Shown here piece by piece: positions 45,362-57,195 of a stretch of DNA of 64,000 nt. Source of the stretch: Microplitis mediator (lineage: Eukaryota; Arthropoda; Insecta; Hymenoptera; Braconidae); contig NC_079974.1 in NCBI RefSeq assembly GCF_029852145.1, positions 14,817,582-14,881,581 of the forward strand, in the 5' to 3' direction. The notes beneath the pieces were generated by a model that did not search any database, had not been told where the DNA came from, and was given only the letters and a program-made list of their open reading frames with translations. The position numbers and the translations under genes were made by a program. Numbering within the stretch: the first letter of the stretch is position 1; every line of letters starts with the position of its first letter.

Positions 45362-46487
45362 TACAAGGGAAATTACAGTAAATTCGGTCCGTGAGAGCTT
45401 GGTTATAGCAATTATAAAAAAATAGTTTTTGCAACTCATGGTAAGAAATGTAACGGGGTGGAATGCTTCCACATTACATTTTAAATTCAATTTCGACTTG
45501 CGCCAAAAGATCCACCCTCCTTCTTCAACAACTGTCAATAATTAAGGAAATACAGTTACTGATGCGCCGGGGTCGCTACGGTCGAGTCCCGACATTTGGT
45601 TTTAGGGGTTGGCCAGCCTGAGTGGAGAGGTACGAGGACCAGAGACGACGAGCTATCGGTCTCTTGGCTCGCAGCAACCGCCGTAGACGGACGTGCCTTA
45701 CTTCGACTACCACTAATATCTTGGTTTCCACTACAATTTCCATCTACTACTACTACACGTGCTGCTAGTGATAATCAAAATGGGCCAAGAGCATAGAAGC
45801 CCACCTCAGGTGGAAGCTTATTCTTTAATTAAGTTTATTTAAATTATATTATTAATAATTATTATGGAATGGACCTGGTTGATTTGGAAATGCTTGGAAT
45901 GGATTGGTGGACTTAGAAGGAACTGGCTAATGGTTTTGGTCTTGGAGGAAAAGAATCGGTGGAAAGAAGGACTGGTTAAGGTTGGAGATTGTTGGAGTAA
46001 GTCGAGTCGTTTTGTTTTATTGTCGGGTTAACTATTCCATTTGTAATGTAATATATTTGATTAATCGAGGAGTTATTTAGTAAAAGTATTCGAGTCAGTT
46101 TTATTTAATTAGTTGAATCAGTTTTGTTAATTTAGTCGAGTCAGTTTCATCAGTCATTTGGTTATTGTTCATATCTCATTAATTCAATTATCTGTAAAGC
46201 GGCTTCGTTTAAATAAATGACATAGTTCATATTAAATTTATACATATTTAATTAATTTTATAACAACCTTCCTGATAAGTTAGGTATAAGATCTCTCTCT
46301 TAATTTTAATACTGCGTGGTCCAGTACGGGGTTATCCTCGTCCTGAGATTACTGAGCATAGCTGGACAGGTACGTAAAACACCATGTTTTACACATGTGT
46401 GGGCCCTTACTTTATTACGACCACATTTAGCTGATAAAATAAGTGGACCCATTACAGAAAGCACGTCTTTGATTGGTTGAAAATGAC
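45362..46487. other. unassigned, locally GC-richer segment
   Basis: 45,365-45,400 resembles a scrap of a CGGACC-type element. 45,555-45,800 is clearly less AT-rich than its surroundings, with an ATG-less open frame (45,596-45,796, 66 codons) and no recognised domain. 45,960-46,230 repeats GAGTCAGTTTTRTTWATT-like words. An LTR or other retroelement remnant is possible but I found no paired LTR or primer-binding site. Confidence 0.25.
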
Positions 46488-46876
46488 CCCTGATAGCACG
46501 AGTTGCTCGTCAAAAAGTTGGCATTCATTAGATTGCGATCAACTCGACGACAAGTTGTCGACAACTCTAGCTTTTGCAACTTTTGGCTACAGGTTACACT
46601 CAACTTTCTGAGAAAGCTGGCGTCAGTGAAAAGCCGCAATTCGAAGGCAGTTTTCTGAGAAAATTGAAGGCAACTTTCCGTCAACTTATGGATTGCCAAC
46701 TTTTGCCACCAACTTTCTCAGAAAGTGACCGTCAACTTATTGGATTTCCAACTTTTGCCACCAACTCTCTCAGAAAATGTCTATCAACTTTGGAAATACC
46801 AACTTTTGCGGCCAACTTGGCGAGTAGTTGCGGCTGTTAGTTTGATGCCAATTTATCGCTAAATTGGCTATCAGGG
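46488..46876. mobile_element. CCCTGATAGC short element, TSD AC
   Basis: 389 bp, ends CCCTGATAGCACGAGTTG and its diverged complement, flanked by AC (46,486-46,487; 46,877-46,878). The interior repeats CAACTTTCTGAGAAA and GCCAACTTTTG. Ends match the element at 2,779-6,346, showing short and long members of one family. The 90- and 88-codon frames across it are array artefacts. Confidence 0.7.
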
Positions 46877-46999
46877 ACGCTACAAAGAATAAATATCGCG
46901 AAGAATGTTCATGAAATTGTTGTTCGTGAAATTCGTGATATGACAAATCTACACTTTTTGTATATATGTATGTATAGATATAGATAGATGTACTATTTA

Positions 47000-47363
47000 T
47001 TGAGAATGTTTGGCATTTGCTTTGATCAACGATAACAGCACTAAAACGTCGTAGAAACTTTTCAAGAGCATTATATCACCTAAAAGAGCCTTAAGATAAG
47101 ATTATTCAAAAAATTGATTGAAGCTCATAGACCGTTTTTAAGACGAACGGAAATTTGAAGTTTTTTTGCGGTAGTTTTCTTACGATTACTGCGAAACCGT
47201 TCATGATAAATTTTTTTAAGGCCAGATCTGAAAACTAGACGCTTGAAGCTACAATTTGCTTTTTTTGTTTTTACTGTACGACCATTTCCCTCTGAATTAC
47301 AGCATGTTGAAAATTACTTAAAAATTTGGAATTTTTTAATATCCGTTAATTTTTGTGACTAGT
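47000..47363. repeat. single diverged arm of the CACTGGTCA palindrome
   Basis: Matches the right arm of 37,977-39,991 (TTTGATCAACGATAACAGCA ... TTTTTGTGACTAGTG) with many substitutions; the left arm is missing. Confidence 0.6.
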
Positions 47364-47462
47364 GTATATATCTAAAAGATAAAACATGATAATTATATTA
47401 ATAGCCAAAAAAAGTGTAATGAATACAACCACATATTTTATAAAAAAAAAATTTTTATTTAA

Positions 47463-47717
47463 AACTCCGATACGAATAAAAAAAAAATTACCACATTAAG
47501 AAAGTACATTGGAAAAGAGAAGCCAAAGTATTGTGATTTTAGATTCAAGCAACGTTTTCTTGTGTTCTGTGAATGCACTTCACGTACAGTAAAGAGCGAA
47601 GGAAAGAGAAAAATAAGTCCTGCGCCACCTCCTCAGTATTCAGACGCAAGCAGCCGTACAGTTCCCGCAAAATATTTTTACAAAGGACGAAGCAGAAAGT
47701 GTAGATCTATCGTGTGA
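47463..47717 (+). CDS. possible terminal exon, unknown product
   Basis: An 85-codon stop-free frame without an ATG, ending at TGA 47,715-47,717. The last part is protein-like and non-repetitive (GKRKISPAPPPQYSDASS, then KYFYKGRSRKCRSIV and stop). A pyrimidine-rich tract ending CACTTCACGTACAG at about 47,587 could be a splice acceptor, in which case the exon would be about 43 codons. AATAAA at 47,776-47,781 could be its poly(A) signal. GC content is above background. No family recognised and no upstream exon identified; chance or a promoter region of a gene on the other strand are alternatives. Confidence 0.22.
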   Translation, partial: NSDTNKKKITTLRKYIGKEKPKYCDFRFKQRFLVFCECTSRTVKSEGKRKISPAPPPQYSDASSRTVPAKYFYKGRSRKCRSIV

Positions 47718-47719
47718 AT

Positions 47720-48140
47720 TTTATAAATAAGACAACATACATATGAAAAAACAAAAATTAGTAAAGAATGATTTAAATAAACAATTATTTTAATCACGCA
47801 TAAAATAATAATTATTTCTAAACGTCAATTTAATTTAACATATATTACTTTTTATTTTAAAAATTTATTATTCTGTTATTATTAGGTAGTTTAAATTGCT
47901 ATGCCCTTTGTTTCTCCAGTCGACTGTACTTCTTTGGTCGTATGTTCTGGACCGGTTTTGTCGTACGGTCGTCAAGAGACACGACCAGAAGTGATCTTAA
48001 GTTTTGTAACCACGTATACTAAATATATATCCAAGATTATGGTCTACCATCTTAATATAATAAATATTCACATCTATAAAATAATAAAATTGAAAATATT
48101 ATTAAAATAAACGAAAAATATTTTTAAACGCATATATATA
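47720..48140. other. AT-rich, no recognised gene
   Basis: Includes a 69-codon ATG-started frame at 47,901-48,110 whose first third is GC-richer and contains inverted GGTCGT/ACGACC words; no domain recognised. Confidence 0.3.
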
Positions 48141-49154
48141 TTAGGATGTGTCGAAAAACATTTTTTTTTTTTTTTGGCACCACCAGAGATCGATAGTATA
48201 TGACAAAATAAAAATTGTGTCAGAAGATCAGCTGTTAAATTCAAGTTTTAGAGGTAGCTCATCGAGATTTTTGATTTTCCATTTAAATGACAGGGGGAAT
48301 AAAAATCTTTAGTTCGGAATTTTTTATTTCGGCAATGGCCCATTGTACAGATAAGCCCAGGATACATTTTTGTAGGGAATTTAGAGCTTTACAAAAAAAA
48401 CGTCTCTGATAATTTTTTGATAAATCCATCTGTTCAAAAGTTATTGGAGCTCGAAGTCGAATTATAATAAATTTCGAGATCGTTTTACTTTTCTGCTGAA
48501 ACGATCAGACTTATCATAAAATGTACTGAAGCTTATTTGTAGAGAATTTTATTTCCTACAAATTATCTCTAATAAAGTTTTTTCGGATTCCGCATAATTT
48601 TGTAGTAATTTCGATTTTAATGTCAAGCTCTTGAAATCGATCAGAACACTATTTTTTTTTTAAGAGCTTGATATTAAAATCTAAATAACTAGAAAATTAT
48701 GTGGATCCAAAAAAACTTTGTCAGAGATAATTTGTAGGAAATAAAATTGTCTCCAAAAAAGACCCTATGACATTTTATGATGTCTGATAGTTTCGCCGGA
48801 AAAGTAAAAAGATCTCGAAGTTTACTATAAATTTGACTTCAAGCTTCAATAATTTTTAAACAGATGGGTTTATCAAAAAATGATAAGAGACTTATTTTGA
48901 AGCACGTTAAATTCCCTACCAAAATATATCCTGGGCTTTTCTGTACACTGAGCCATTGCCGAAATAAAAAATTTCAGACTAACAATTTTTTTTCCCATGT
49001 TATTTGAATGGGAAATCAAAAATCGCAATGAGCTACCTCTAAAACTTGAATTTAAGAGCTGATCTTCTGAAAGAGTATTTATTTTGTCATATACTATCGA
49101 TTTCTGGTGGTGCCCAAAAAATAAAAAAAAATGTTGTTTTTCAACACTCCCTAA
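48141..49154. mobile_element. TTAGGATGTGTCG palindromic element
   Basis: About 1.01 kb, centre near 48,655, ends TTAGGATGTGTCGAAAAACA / diverged complement in TA tracts. More diverged arms than the other palindromes. Shares the TTTTTGTAGGGAATTTAGAG / TACAAAAAAAA motif (48,372-48,402; about 48,890-48,930) and GATCGTTTTACTTTTC. Confidence 0.8.
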
Positions 49155-49462
49155 TATATATATATATATATATATATATTCGTCTAATCATTCTTGAGAG
49201 CTGTTACTAATGATAATCACGATTTACCGTATTCGTTGTACGTTTTAGAAGTATTCTCAACGTGTCTTCGAATCTTGTATTCTATACGCGTGGAGATTCG
49301 GGCGTACGGCCCCTTGAAACTATGGGGTTACGTGACAAGCATAAAGTGCAGAATAGGGGTATATAAAAAAATTTTCTGTATGAAACACAAAAATTATTGT
49401 AAAATTATAAGGGATGCTTAATATACACGCACGGATTTTAAATATTAAATTATTTATATTTT

Positions 49463-49495
49463 TTGCACACCTCAAACTCGTGATGAGTGTGCTCT
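49463..49495 (+). other. stem-loop motif, copy 3
   Basis: TTGCACACCTC...GAGTGTGC: the outer stem GCACAC/GTGTGC is kept, the inner loop is AAACTCGTGAT, followed by TCTACTG. Related to 173-203 and 57,871-57,910. Confidence 0.45.
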
Positions 49496-49845
49496 ACTGT
49501 TGTTTGAAAAATTTTCTACAACACATTAAACCGTTTTCACAGCACACGGAAATGGTATCAAAAAAACTCTGTATTACTGAATAAATATTTTTATAAATCA
49601 GATTATTGCAATACAAGTCAATTTCTACAAAAATTATTTGATCCAATTGCATTTATGTATATTTAAAAACTTTTCATTATTGTATTTTTGTAAATTTTTA
49701 TGTGGATTTTTCAAATTTATAGTTAAATTGCTTTTGAAATTTTGAATGAAATATTTACACTAATTCGTGACTTCAAGAAATTTAAATATTTTTTTCCTAT
49801 TTGGATTTTAGTCAATGAGAATAGAATCCACACTGAAGAATTTTT

Positions 49846-50325
<480 letters not shown>

Positions 50326-50921
50326 GTTGCCAGAAAATCTTTGTCCGAGACGCGCCAACTATGATCAAAATATTTTAACAGGTCGCCCAATCATTTTCAA
50401 GTTTAAAATAATTTTTTTGGCTTACAGTTTATTCTCTATTAGCCAATAAAAGTACACTATAGTTTACCGCATAAATTAAAATTAACTTTTTAAAAAGTAT
50501 AATTGCAATCATTTTTTATGTAGTGATAAATTATAGGATGTTTTTAGGATAAATTTGATGAAAAAATAATCTTAATTAAAGTTTTTTGCAAATTATTAAT
50601 TATTTTTTAGTGTGAAAAGCAGAATATCGTTACGTATGTTCTGATTAGCATCAAATGTATTCAAATTTCTGTATCTGATTATGAAAAATAAAGGAACAAT
50701 TTACTTTCAACAGTTATGATGAAATCATCACGCGCGATTAAATTTATAATTTTTCATAAGAAATAAAATTACTACTCAAAACTAACATTTGCATGTCTTA
50801 TTTATACCAAAAAAGTTGACCTTAAGACGAAAAAAAATTTTGTTTTATCCTTTTAAAAGACATCTTTAAGACATCTTAAAGTTGACTCTGTGACTTGGGA
50901 AACAAAATGTTTTTATATGTA

Positions 50922-51241
50922 CACGGAGAAAATTTTATGGTAAAAGTTACCATCAAGTTATAGTACAATTTTTAAACTGAATTATATGATTGATAATATC
51001 ATTTAAATTATGAAATAAACAATCTGAATGGTAGTGTCTACCATCTGTATGGTAAAGTTTACAATTATTTATGATAGCCAGAAATTATAACGGTTATTAT
51101 CTTAAATAATTACTACTATTATAAAAAATCGTAATTCTTATTAACCTGATGGTAATGGTTACTATCAGCCAAAATAATGATGACCATCTAAGCTAATAAA
51201 AAATTAAATATAAACGTTATAGTCAGACGCTTGTCTATGTG
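50922..51241. mobile_element. CACGGAGAAAATTTT element, TSD TA
   Basis: 320 bp, left end CACGGAGAAAATTTTATGG, diverged right end GTCTATGTG, TA on both sides (50,920-50,921; 51,242-51,243). The interior repeats GGTAAAAGTTACCATCA-like inverted motifs. Confidence 0.55.
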
Positions 51242-51272
51242 TAATTTGATTAACTGGGGAAATGATTAATTT

Positions 51273-51274
<2 letters not shown>

Positions 51275-51308
<34 letters not shown>

Positions 51309-52461
51309 TACATATATCTACGCACGTGCACATGCACGCACACATGTACATAAATACGGGGTCGCACACTCACGCGCACACTTACCTGCACACTTACCCA
51401 CACACACGCGCACCCTTGCGCACACTTATCCGCACACATGCACACGGGTGCGCACACACCCGCGCGACCACATGTACATGTGTGTGTATGTGTGTGACCA
51501 GTCTATAACTTTTTAACTAATGAACCGATTTGAACGGTTCTTGCGGCAATCGAAAGAGCTTGTTGGCCATAAACTTTCCTGAAAATTTCAGATCATTTGA
51601 GCTGGTAGACTTGAAAATATTTGCGAATTACGAAAAAAAATATTTTTTTTTAGTTTCTTATTGATTTTTCAGAAACTAGTTGAATGATCGCCTTCAAAAT
51701 CTGATTAGCTGTAGAACTTAATAAAACGCGTCGATCGCCGCCTCAACCATCTCAATCGGTTAATGCGTTCGAGCGATATCGTTGGAGAAAGAAATGGTGA
51801 AAAACAGTTTTTTCCAAATATTTTTGAAACGACTGACCCGATCGGATTCAAATTTTTAATCAGCTCTAGAATTCAATAAAACGTGCCGATTGCCACCTCA
51901 CTCGTCAAAATCGGTTAATTAGTTCAAAAGCTATCGGCGTTAAAAAGTAAAAACAATAACATTTTATGTTGTTTTTTCCGGATAAATCATAAGATAATGT
52001 ACTAAAATGTGTCTGCAATCATACAAACTTTTCCTTTGTATGGTCTCCTTTGATCATCATATAATGTCATCTTACTTGTTCTTTAGTTTAAATCATATTA
52101 TCAACAAAAAAATTGAAAAAACACAGTTTTTAATATTTTTCTCTGATATTTTATATATTATTGCTCTGACATGAGTCAAAACTTATTTAAATCTTGATTT
52201 TGATCACTGACAGTGATTTCTGTCTCAATACGTCTATTTTATTGAAACTAATCGGAAATGAAAAGTTAAAAACCGTTCTTCATGAATGATTTTCGATTCT
52301 TAAATTTTCAAACTTAAGCATAGAACGTAACTTGTTAGAGCTTGAAAAGCTCATAAAAAACAATTGCATGCAATATATTCACACTAATATTTTCGAACTC
52401 CTTGAGCTCGAAAATAGCCGGAAGTTTTGGGGCTTGCCCGCAGGACCAACTGACGCCCAGA
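51275..52461 (+). mobile_element. HINE-like element, left end missing
   Basis: A (CA)n tract and CA-rich CACGCACAC variants (51,275-51,495) stand where other copies have (GT)n. The family body follows (AACCGATTTGAACGGTTCTT at 51,523) and the right end GGAAGTTTTGGGGCTTGCCC...CCCAGA at 52,461, followed by T7. The AACTTCCC left end is not present upstream. Confidence 0.55.
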
Positions 52462-52620
52462 TTTTTTTCTACACATTCAATACATTTTAGGTGGATTTTT
52501 TTAAAAATCTAGGTATTGACTTTTTCCTCATGGTCAATTTTTCAAGGAATTTTGTCACAACCTATCATAATTGGTTGAGTAGAATTCAAAAATACTATTC
52601 GTTAAAAAATTTATATATAC

Positions 52621-54091
52621 ACTGATAGAAGGATTTCTTAGCATTTAAGAAAGATTTCTTAGTATTTAAGAAATCATTTCTTAAACATGATTTTTTTGCA
52701 TTTCACATACAGTCGCCGTTAATGGAAAAAATGCCGTAGGTTGGCCGATGTCTGACTGCCATCGCCCGGCCAAGTATTGGCAATTCGTAATGGGCCAAAC
52801 CTGGTTAATTATCAGCAGCCATTTAATTTTTTATCAAGATAGCGTAGTCAAATCGAAATGAATTATTATTAAAATTTTTGAGTATATATGTAATGGCATT
52901 GCTGGTTTCATATCAGAATATGACTTCCCGTAATCCCTTTAAAGGAAACGCCAGACATACGACGCTGCCGATGGCTGGCCAATGAATGGCTACTTATGAC
53001 TGGCCGATTGTCAGTTCGCAACGTTGGGCTACTGTCGGTGAATCAGTAGTCCATGATTGATTCTTGTTAAATGAAAAAATCTACTAATCAATTATTAATT
53101 ATTCAAATAACTTGTTATTGATAGTTTCCTTTAATTAATAATTATTTATTTTTGAATTAAACTAAGTTTTAATTAATAAATATTTTAATTTTCCGATTAA
53201 AGTTATTTACAACTAACAATTAATATATTTTTTAGTTCGTTATCATTTGCAATCAACAACTGAAATTTTATAACTTTACTTATAAAAATTAATTTAATTA
53301 AAAAATAAGTCTAGTAAATTTTTAAAGTAAATGTCATTTTTAATGATAGTGGTAGAGCAAGATAATTCAACTGGGTTCTCGATAAATAATCAATTAAATT
53401 TAATAAGTTTTATTTTAAAAAATTATGTAATTATAATCAAAATAGTACGAAATTATTATTTTTTTTTCTACATAATTGAAAATATTAATTCAATTGCTCT
53501 GTATATTTTATAAAACCGAATGTTTGTAGTCGAATGAATAAGTAGATCATATAAAAGTATCAGTTCAACATTAGTAGGTTCGTCCAGTAGCTACCGTTCA
53601 GACCCAGCTATCAGAAGGACAGCAGTTCGCGCCCAGGTTCCAGCGGAATTTGCAACGAGTTTCTTTAAATCCACATCATTAACCTTTTTTAAATAGTTTA
53701 AACGTTATTGATCACAAAATATATTAGGTTAATAATATTAAAATTTTTTTTTAGTTAAAATTTATTTGCTTGCTTGGCCGATTGCTGGCTGCCATTAATT
53801 GGCCGATAGTCGAGCCCCATTAATGGGCTTATCATTCCGGGTATAAGCCGTTTATCAGCCAATAAAAATTGCCATTACTGAGCCATTAATTGATATTCTT
53901 GGCCTAGTAATGGCCCGATCTAGGGCCGATTTCCAAACTTTGTATGGGTTAACAAAAATTTTTTACTGTTTAAAAAATTATTTCTTAACTATTAAAAAAT
54001 CATTTCTTAAATAGTAAGAAATATTTGTTAAATACAAAGAAATGAATTTTAAGAAAAGGGTTCTTAAATACTAAGAAATCCTTCTATCAGT
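52621..54091. mobile_element. ACTGATAGAAGGATTTCTTAG element
   Basis: Ends ACTGATAGAAGGATTTCTTA and its complement lie in the TA tract of the host. Subterminal ATTTCTTAGTATTTAAGAAA motifs repeat on both sides. Exact duplication cannot be read because of the TA tract. It carries the CACATACAG element. Confidence 0.65.
52704..53948. mobile_element. CACATACAG...TTTGTATGGG element, TSD TT
   Basis: 1,245 bp, imperfect ends CACATACAGTCGCCGTTAATGG (left, partial) and CCGATTTCCAAACTTTGTATGGG (right, partial), TT on both sides (52,702-52,703; 53,949-53,950). Both ends are rich in GGCCGAT/ATTGGCC and CCATTAATGG words. The middle is AT-rich, with a small GC-richer patch at 53,580-53,660 of unknown nature. 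Confidence 0.5.
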
Positions 54092-54757
54092 TTATATATA
54101 TATGTAATAGAACCAACTTTAAGGACACGATTGCGCCTAATACAATTCTTATCCGATCTTAATGAAATTTTCCGTACTTATTCTACGAGCGATTATCTTG
54201 ATCAAGTTCGAAGATGGGCAAAATCGGTCGATTACTTCAGAAGTTATGGCTGTTTGAAATTTTCACGATTTTTCGAAAAAATCAGTTCTTATTAACTGTT
54301 AAAGTTCATATAACTTTAAAATTAAAACTAATAGACAATTTCCGTAAAAAGATTCTTAAAAAATTTGTTTAGTAAGCTTTAATTTTTGACCGTAAGTTTA
54401 TGTTTTGACTATTTCTTCCAATAATTTGAGTCTTGAAAGTTTGGATAGAATCAAAAAATTTAGAAAATGTGGTTTTCATTCCGGATAACTTAAATATTTC
54501 CCTTCATAATTTAATTTTGTCAGTGATGTTTTGTTGTGAACAGAATAATCTGTAAACTTTACAAATATTTTATATGTTCAAAGTATATATGGGGCATTCC
54601 ATACCAAATCGGCCACTTTTTGAGGTCACCCCCTCCGATATTTTTGAAAAATTTATATGTTTTGGAGGCTGATAAAAAACGCTCTCATGAATTTTTTCAA
54701 ATTTTTTTGACTACTCGTTTCCGAGATACCGATTTTTTTCAAAATACGAGGTTTTTT

Positions 54758-55555
54758 TAACTTCCCGCTAAGAAAATTGAAAATTTTCAAAAATTCGGGA
54801 AGTTATTGGTTTCGGTCCGATTTGCAAAAACCGAATTTCTATCAAATTTGGACGTTTTGAGGTTCTAGGAAGCTATCCTGACTAATTTCACGATGATGTC
54901 CGAGTGTATGTATGTGTGTACGTACGTACGTATGTATGTATGTAAATATTCATAACTCTTAAACGGATGAACCGATTTCGATCGTTGAGGTGTCATTCGA
55001 CGCGGCTTGTTAATGTCTTGAGGCCGTAAAAATTTGAACTTAATCGGTAGGGTGCGTTCAGAGATATTTCAAAAATAAAATTTTTTCAAAAATGTTTTAT
55101 TTGGATAACTTCCAATTTGCTCGATGGATTGATTTCAAAATCTAATCAGCTCTAAAACTCTATAAGCCGCGTCGAATGCCACCTCAACCATCAAAATCGG
55201 TTCATTCGTTCAAGAGAAACCGTTGACGAAAGAATTCAAAAAAAATTTTTTCCTTGGTTTTTTTGAAATTTCTCAAAAAAGGGCTGAATAAATCAATTTC
55301 AAAATTCGACCAGCTTTAGAACTTGATAAAACGCGTCGATTGCCACCTCAACCATCAAAATCGGTTAATTCGTTCGCGAGATATCGTGGAAGATAGAAAT
55401 GCTAAAAAATGGTTTTTTACAAAACAATGGCATACAAAAGTATTTGCGAGCTCGAAGAGCTCGAAAATATATTCACAATAATGTTTTTGAGCTCAGCGAG
55501 CTCGAAAACAGCGGGAAGTTTTGGGGCTGGCCCGCAGGGTCAACTGACAGACCGA
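54758..55555 (+). mobile_element. HINE-like AACTTCCCGC element, both ends present
   Basis: About 0.8 kb, the most complete copy. Left end AACTTCCCGCTAAGAAAATT after T7, with hairpin partner CGGGAAGTT; core (GTAC/GTAT)n at about 54,910-54,945; body with GAACCGATTTCGATCG; right end AGCGGGAAGTTTTGGGGCTG ... GACCGA before T8. It is embedded in the left half of the composite palindrome. Confidence 0.65.
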
Positions 55556-56149
55556 TTTTTTTTGAAACGGTTATAACTTCGCGAAAAATACACCAATCGG
55601 ATCGCTTTTTTTTTTAAAATCTTCGTTTTTGAATGTTCTTTCAAGAAAAAAAAACACGTTTTTATTCTTACTCAATTCCTTCATCGTTTATTTTAAGTTT
55701 GAAGCAAAAAAAATGTTTTTTGGAAATTTATGCCCCCTCCGATTTTTTTGAAAAAATTCTCAAAAAAACTTGGATGAATTTAGAAAATTTTGAGACCAAT
55801 TCGATCGTGGGCAAACAATTCGTTCTATTTTTTTTCTTAATTCGAAAAAAGTTTTTTTCCCTAAATATTGTTTTTCGACTTAATTTGACCAATGAACATT
55901 CTCAGATCAGTCTATTTAGATGCTATGATTTTTTTTAAATACTGTGCCGTTCGGAGTATACTATTTTTGGAAGTTTTTCTACTCATTCAATAAACTTCCA
56001 TCTTCATTTGGTATCACGGAGTTATTTGAGGTTGAAGTCGAATTCATAATAAATTTTGAGATTTTTTTGCTTTACCGGCGAAACTATCAGACCTATTACA
56101 AAATATCATTGGATCTTTTTTGTAGACAATTTTATTCCCTAGAAGTTAT

Positions 56150-56589
56150 GCGGCTGAGGCAGCCGTTCGGCACGCGCGTGGCTCGGGCGATCACCGAAGT
56201 TAAGTAGCATTGAGCATGGCCACTACTTGGCTGGGTGACCGTTTAGCCACGCATTGGGTTCGAACGAAGGTCTCTGACCGTTAGGCGCGGGATGAAGATC
56301 CAGTGATCGGTAAAATGGGAATTTTATCGATCACTGGAGCTTCACCCAAACCGAAACTGTACTGGCTAGGTTTTCTCTGTGGTTTCCCTACGCCACTACA
56401 CCTCCATTGCACAAGGGAAGTTGTAGGGCATCACAGTAATGATGCAGTACAGTATAAGCACAAGTCGGGCCACAGCCGCACAATGAAGGCAGAAAGAGAA
56501 GTAAAGCAGTTGCGATATAAAGGCAAAAAGTGTAAAAGGCCGTTACTACGGCTATATACTAGAAAAACAATTAAAAAAAAAAAAAAAAC
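56150..56589 (+). mobile_element. 5S rRNA-derived SINE with 15-bp target duplication
   Basis: The head (56,150 to about 56,262) is a degenerate 5S rRNA: CGATCACCGAAGTTAAGTAG (box A region) and CTACTTGGCTGGGTGACCG (box C region) are at the spacing of a 5S gene. A unique body of about 300 nt follows and a poly(A) tract ends at 56,588. TTCCCTAGAAGTTAT is duplicated exactly on both sides (56,135-56,149; 56,590-56,604). This is the standard product of LINE-mediated retroposition of a Pol III transcript. The 128-codon frame across it is fortuitous. Confidence 0.85.
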
Positions 56590-57195
56590 TTCCCTAGAAG
56601 TTATTTTTAATAAAGTTTTTTCGAATTCCGCATTGATTTGTATATATTTTCATTTTAATGTCAAGCTCATAAAAAAAATAGTCTTCTGATCGATTTTAAG
56701 AGCTTGACATTGAAATGAAAATAACTAGAAAACAATGCGGAATTCGAAAAAACTTTATTGAAAATAACTTCTAGGGAATAAAATTGTCTACAAAAAAGGT
56801 GCAATGATATTTTGTAATAGGTCTGATAGTTTCGTCGGTAAAGCAAAAAAATCTCAAAATTTATTATGAATTCGACTTCAACCTCGAATAACTTTTGAAC
56901 AAATAGATTTATCGAAAAATGATAAGAAACTTTTTTTGTAGAGCATTCAATTCCGTACAAAAATATGTCTGCCAATTATTCCTATGACGCATCGTTAGCT
57001 ACTTATAAAAATCAGAAGACGTAAGAAAACTTTGTTCCATGTTATTCTTATGTAAAATAGAAAAGTGCGATGAGGAACCTCTTAATGTTAATATTAAGAG
57101 CTCTTATTTTCACAGGCGTCTTCTTTTACCTAAATGAAACTTTTGAACCTGTTTCCGAGAAAAAAAAAAATTTGTTATTTTTTGGATCACCCTAA

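Larger units (their letters stand above)
52465..54535 (+). mobile_element. AGTAGATTTC-type HINE-like element, interrupted
   Basis: 52,480-52,620 and 54,093-54,535 match the family at 41,941-43,477 (TTTAGGTGGATTTTTTTAAA; CCGATCTTAATGAAATTTTC). Its core TA tract is the insertion site of the ACTGATAGAAGG element. Confidence 0.45.
54590..57195. mobile_element. composite palindrome: GGGCATTCC left end, GGATCACCC right end
   Basis: The left end (GGGGCATTCCATACCAAATC) belongs to the family of 21,280-22,741. From about 56,012 to 57,195 the sequence is a member of the 26,187-27,214 family (left outer arm missing; right end GGATCACCCTAA). No right end of the first or left end of the second is present, so this is a recombinant or deletion product. 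It carries a HINE-like element and the 5S-derived SINE. Confidence 0.65.

Noticed and set aside
45555..45800. LTR retrotransposon terminus
   Set aside because: GC-richer and structured, but no paired LTR, primer-binding site or polypurine tract was found.
56303..56689. 128-codon frame starting in the 5S-derived SINE
   Set aside because: Runs through the SINE body, poly(A) tail and target duplication; cannot be a gene.
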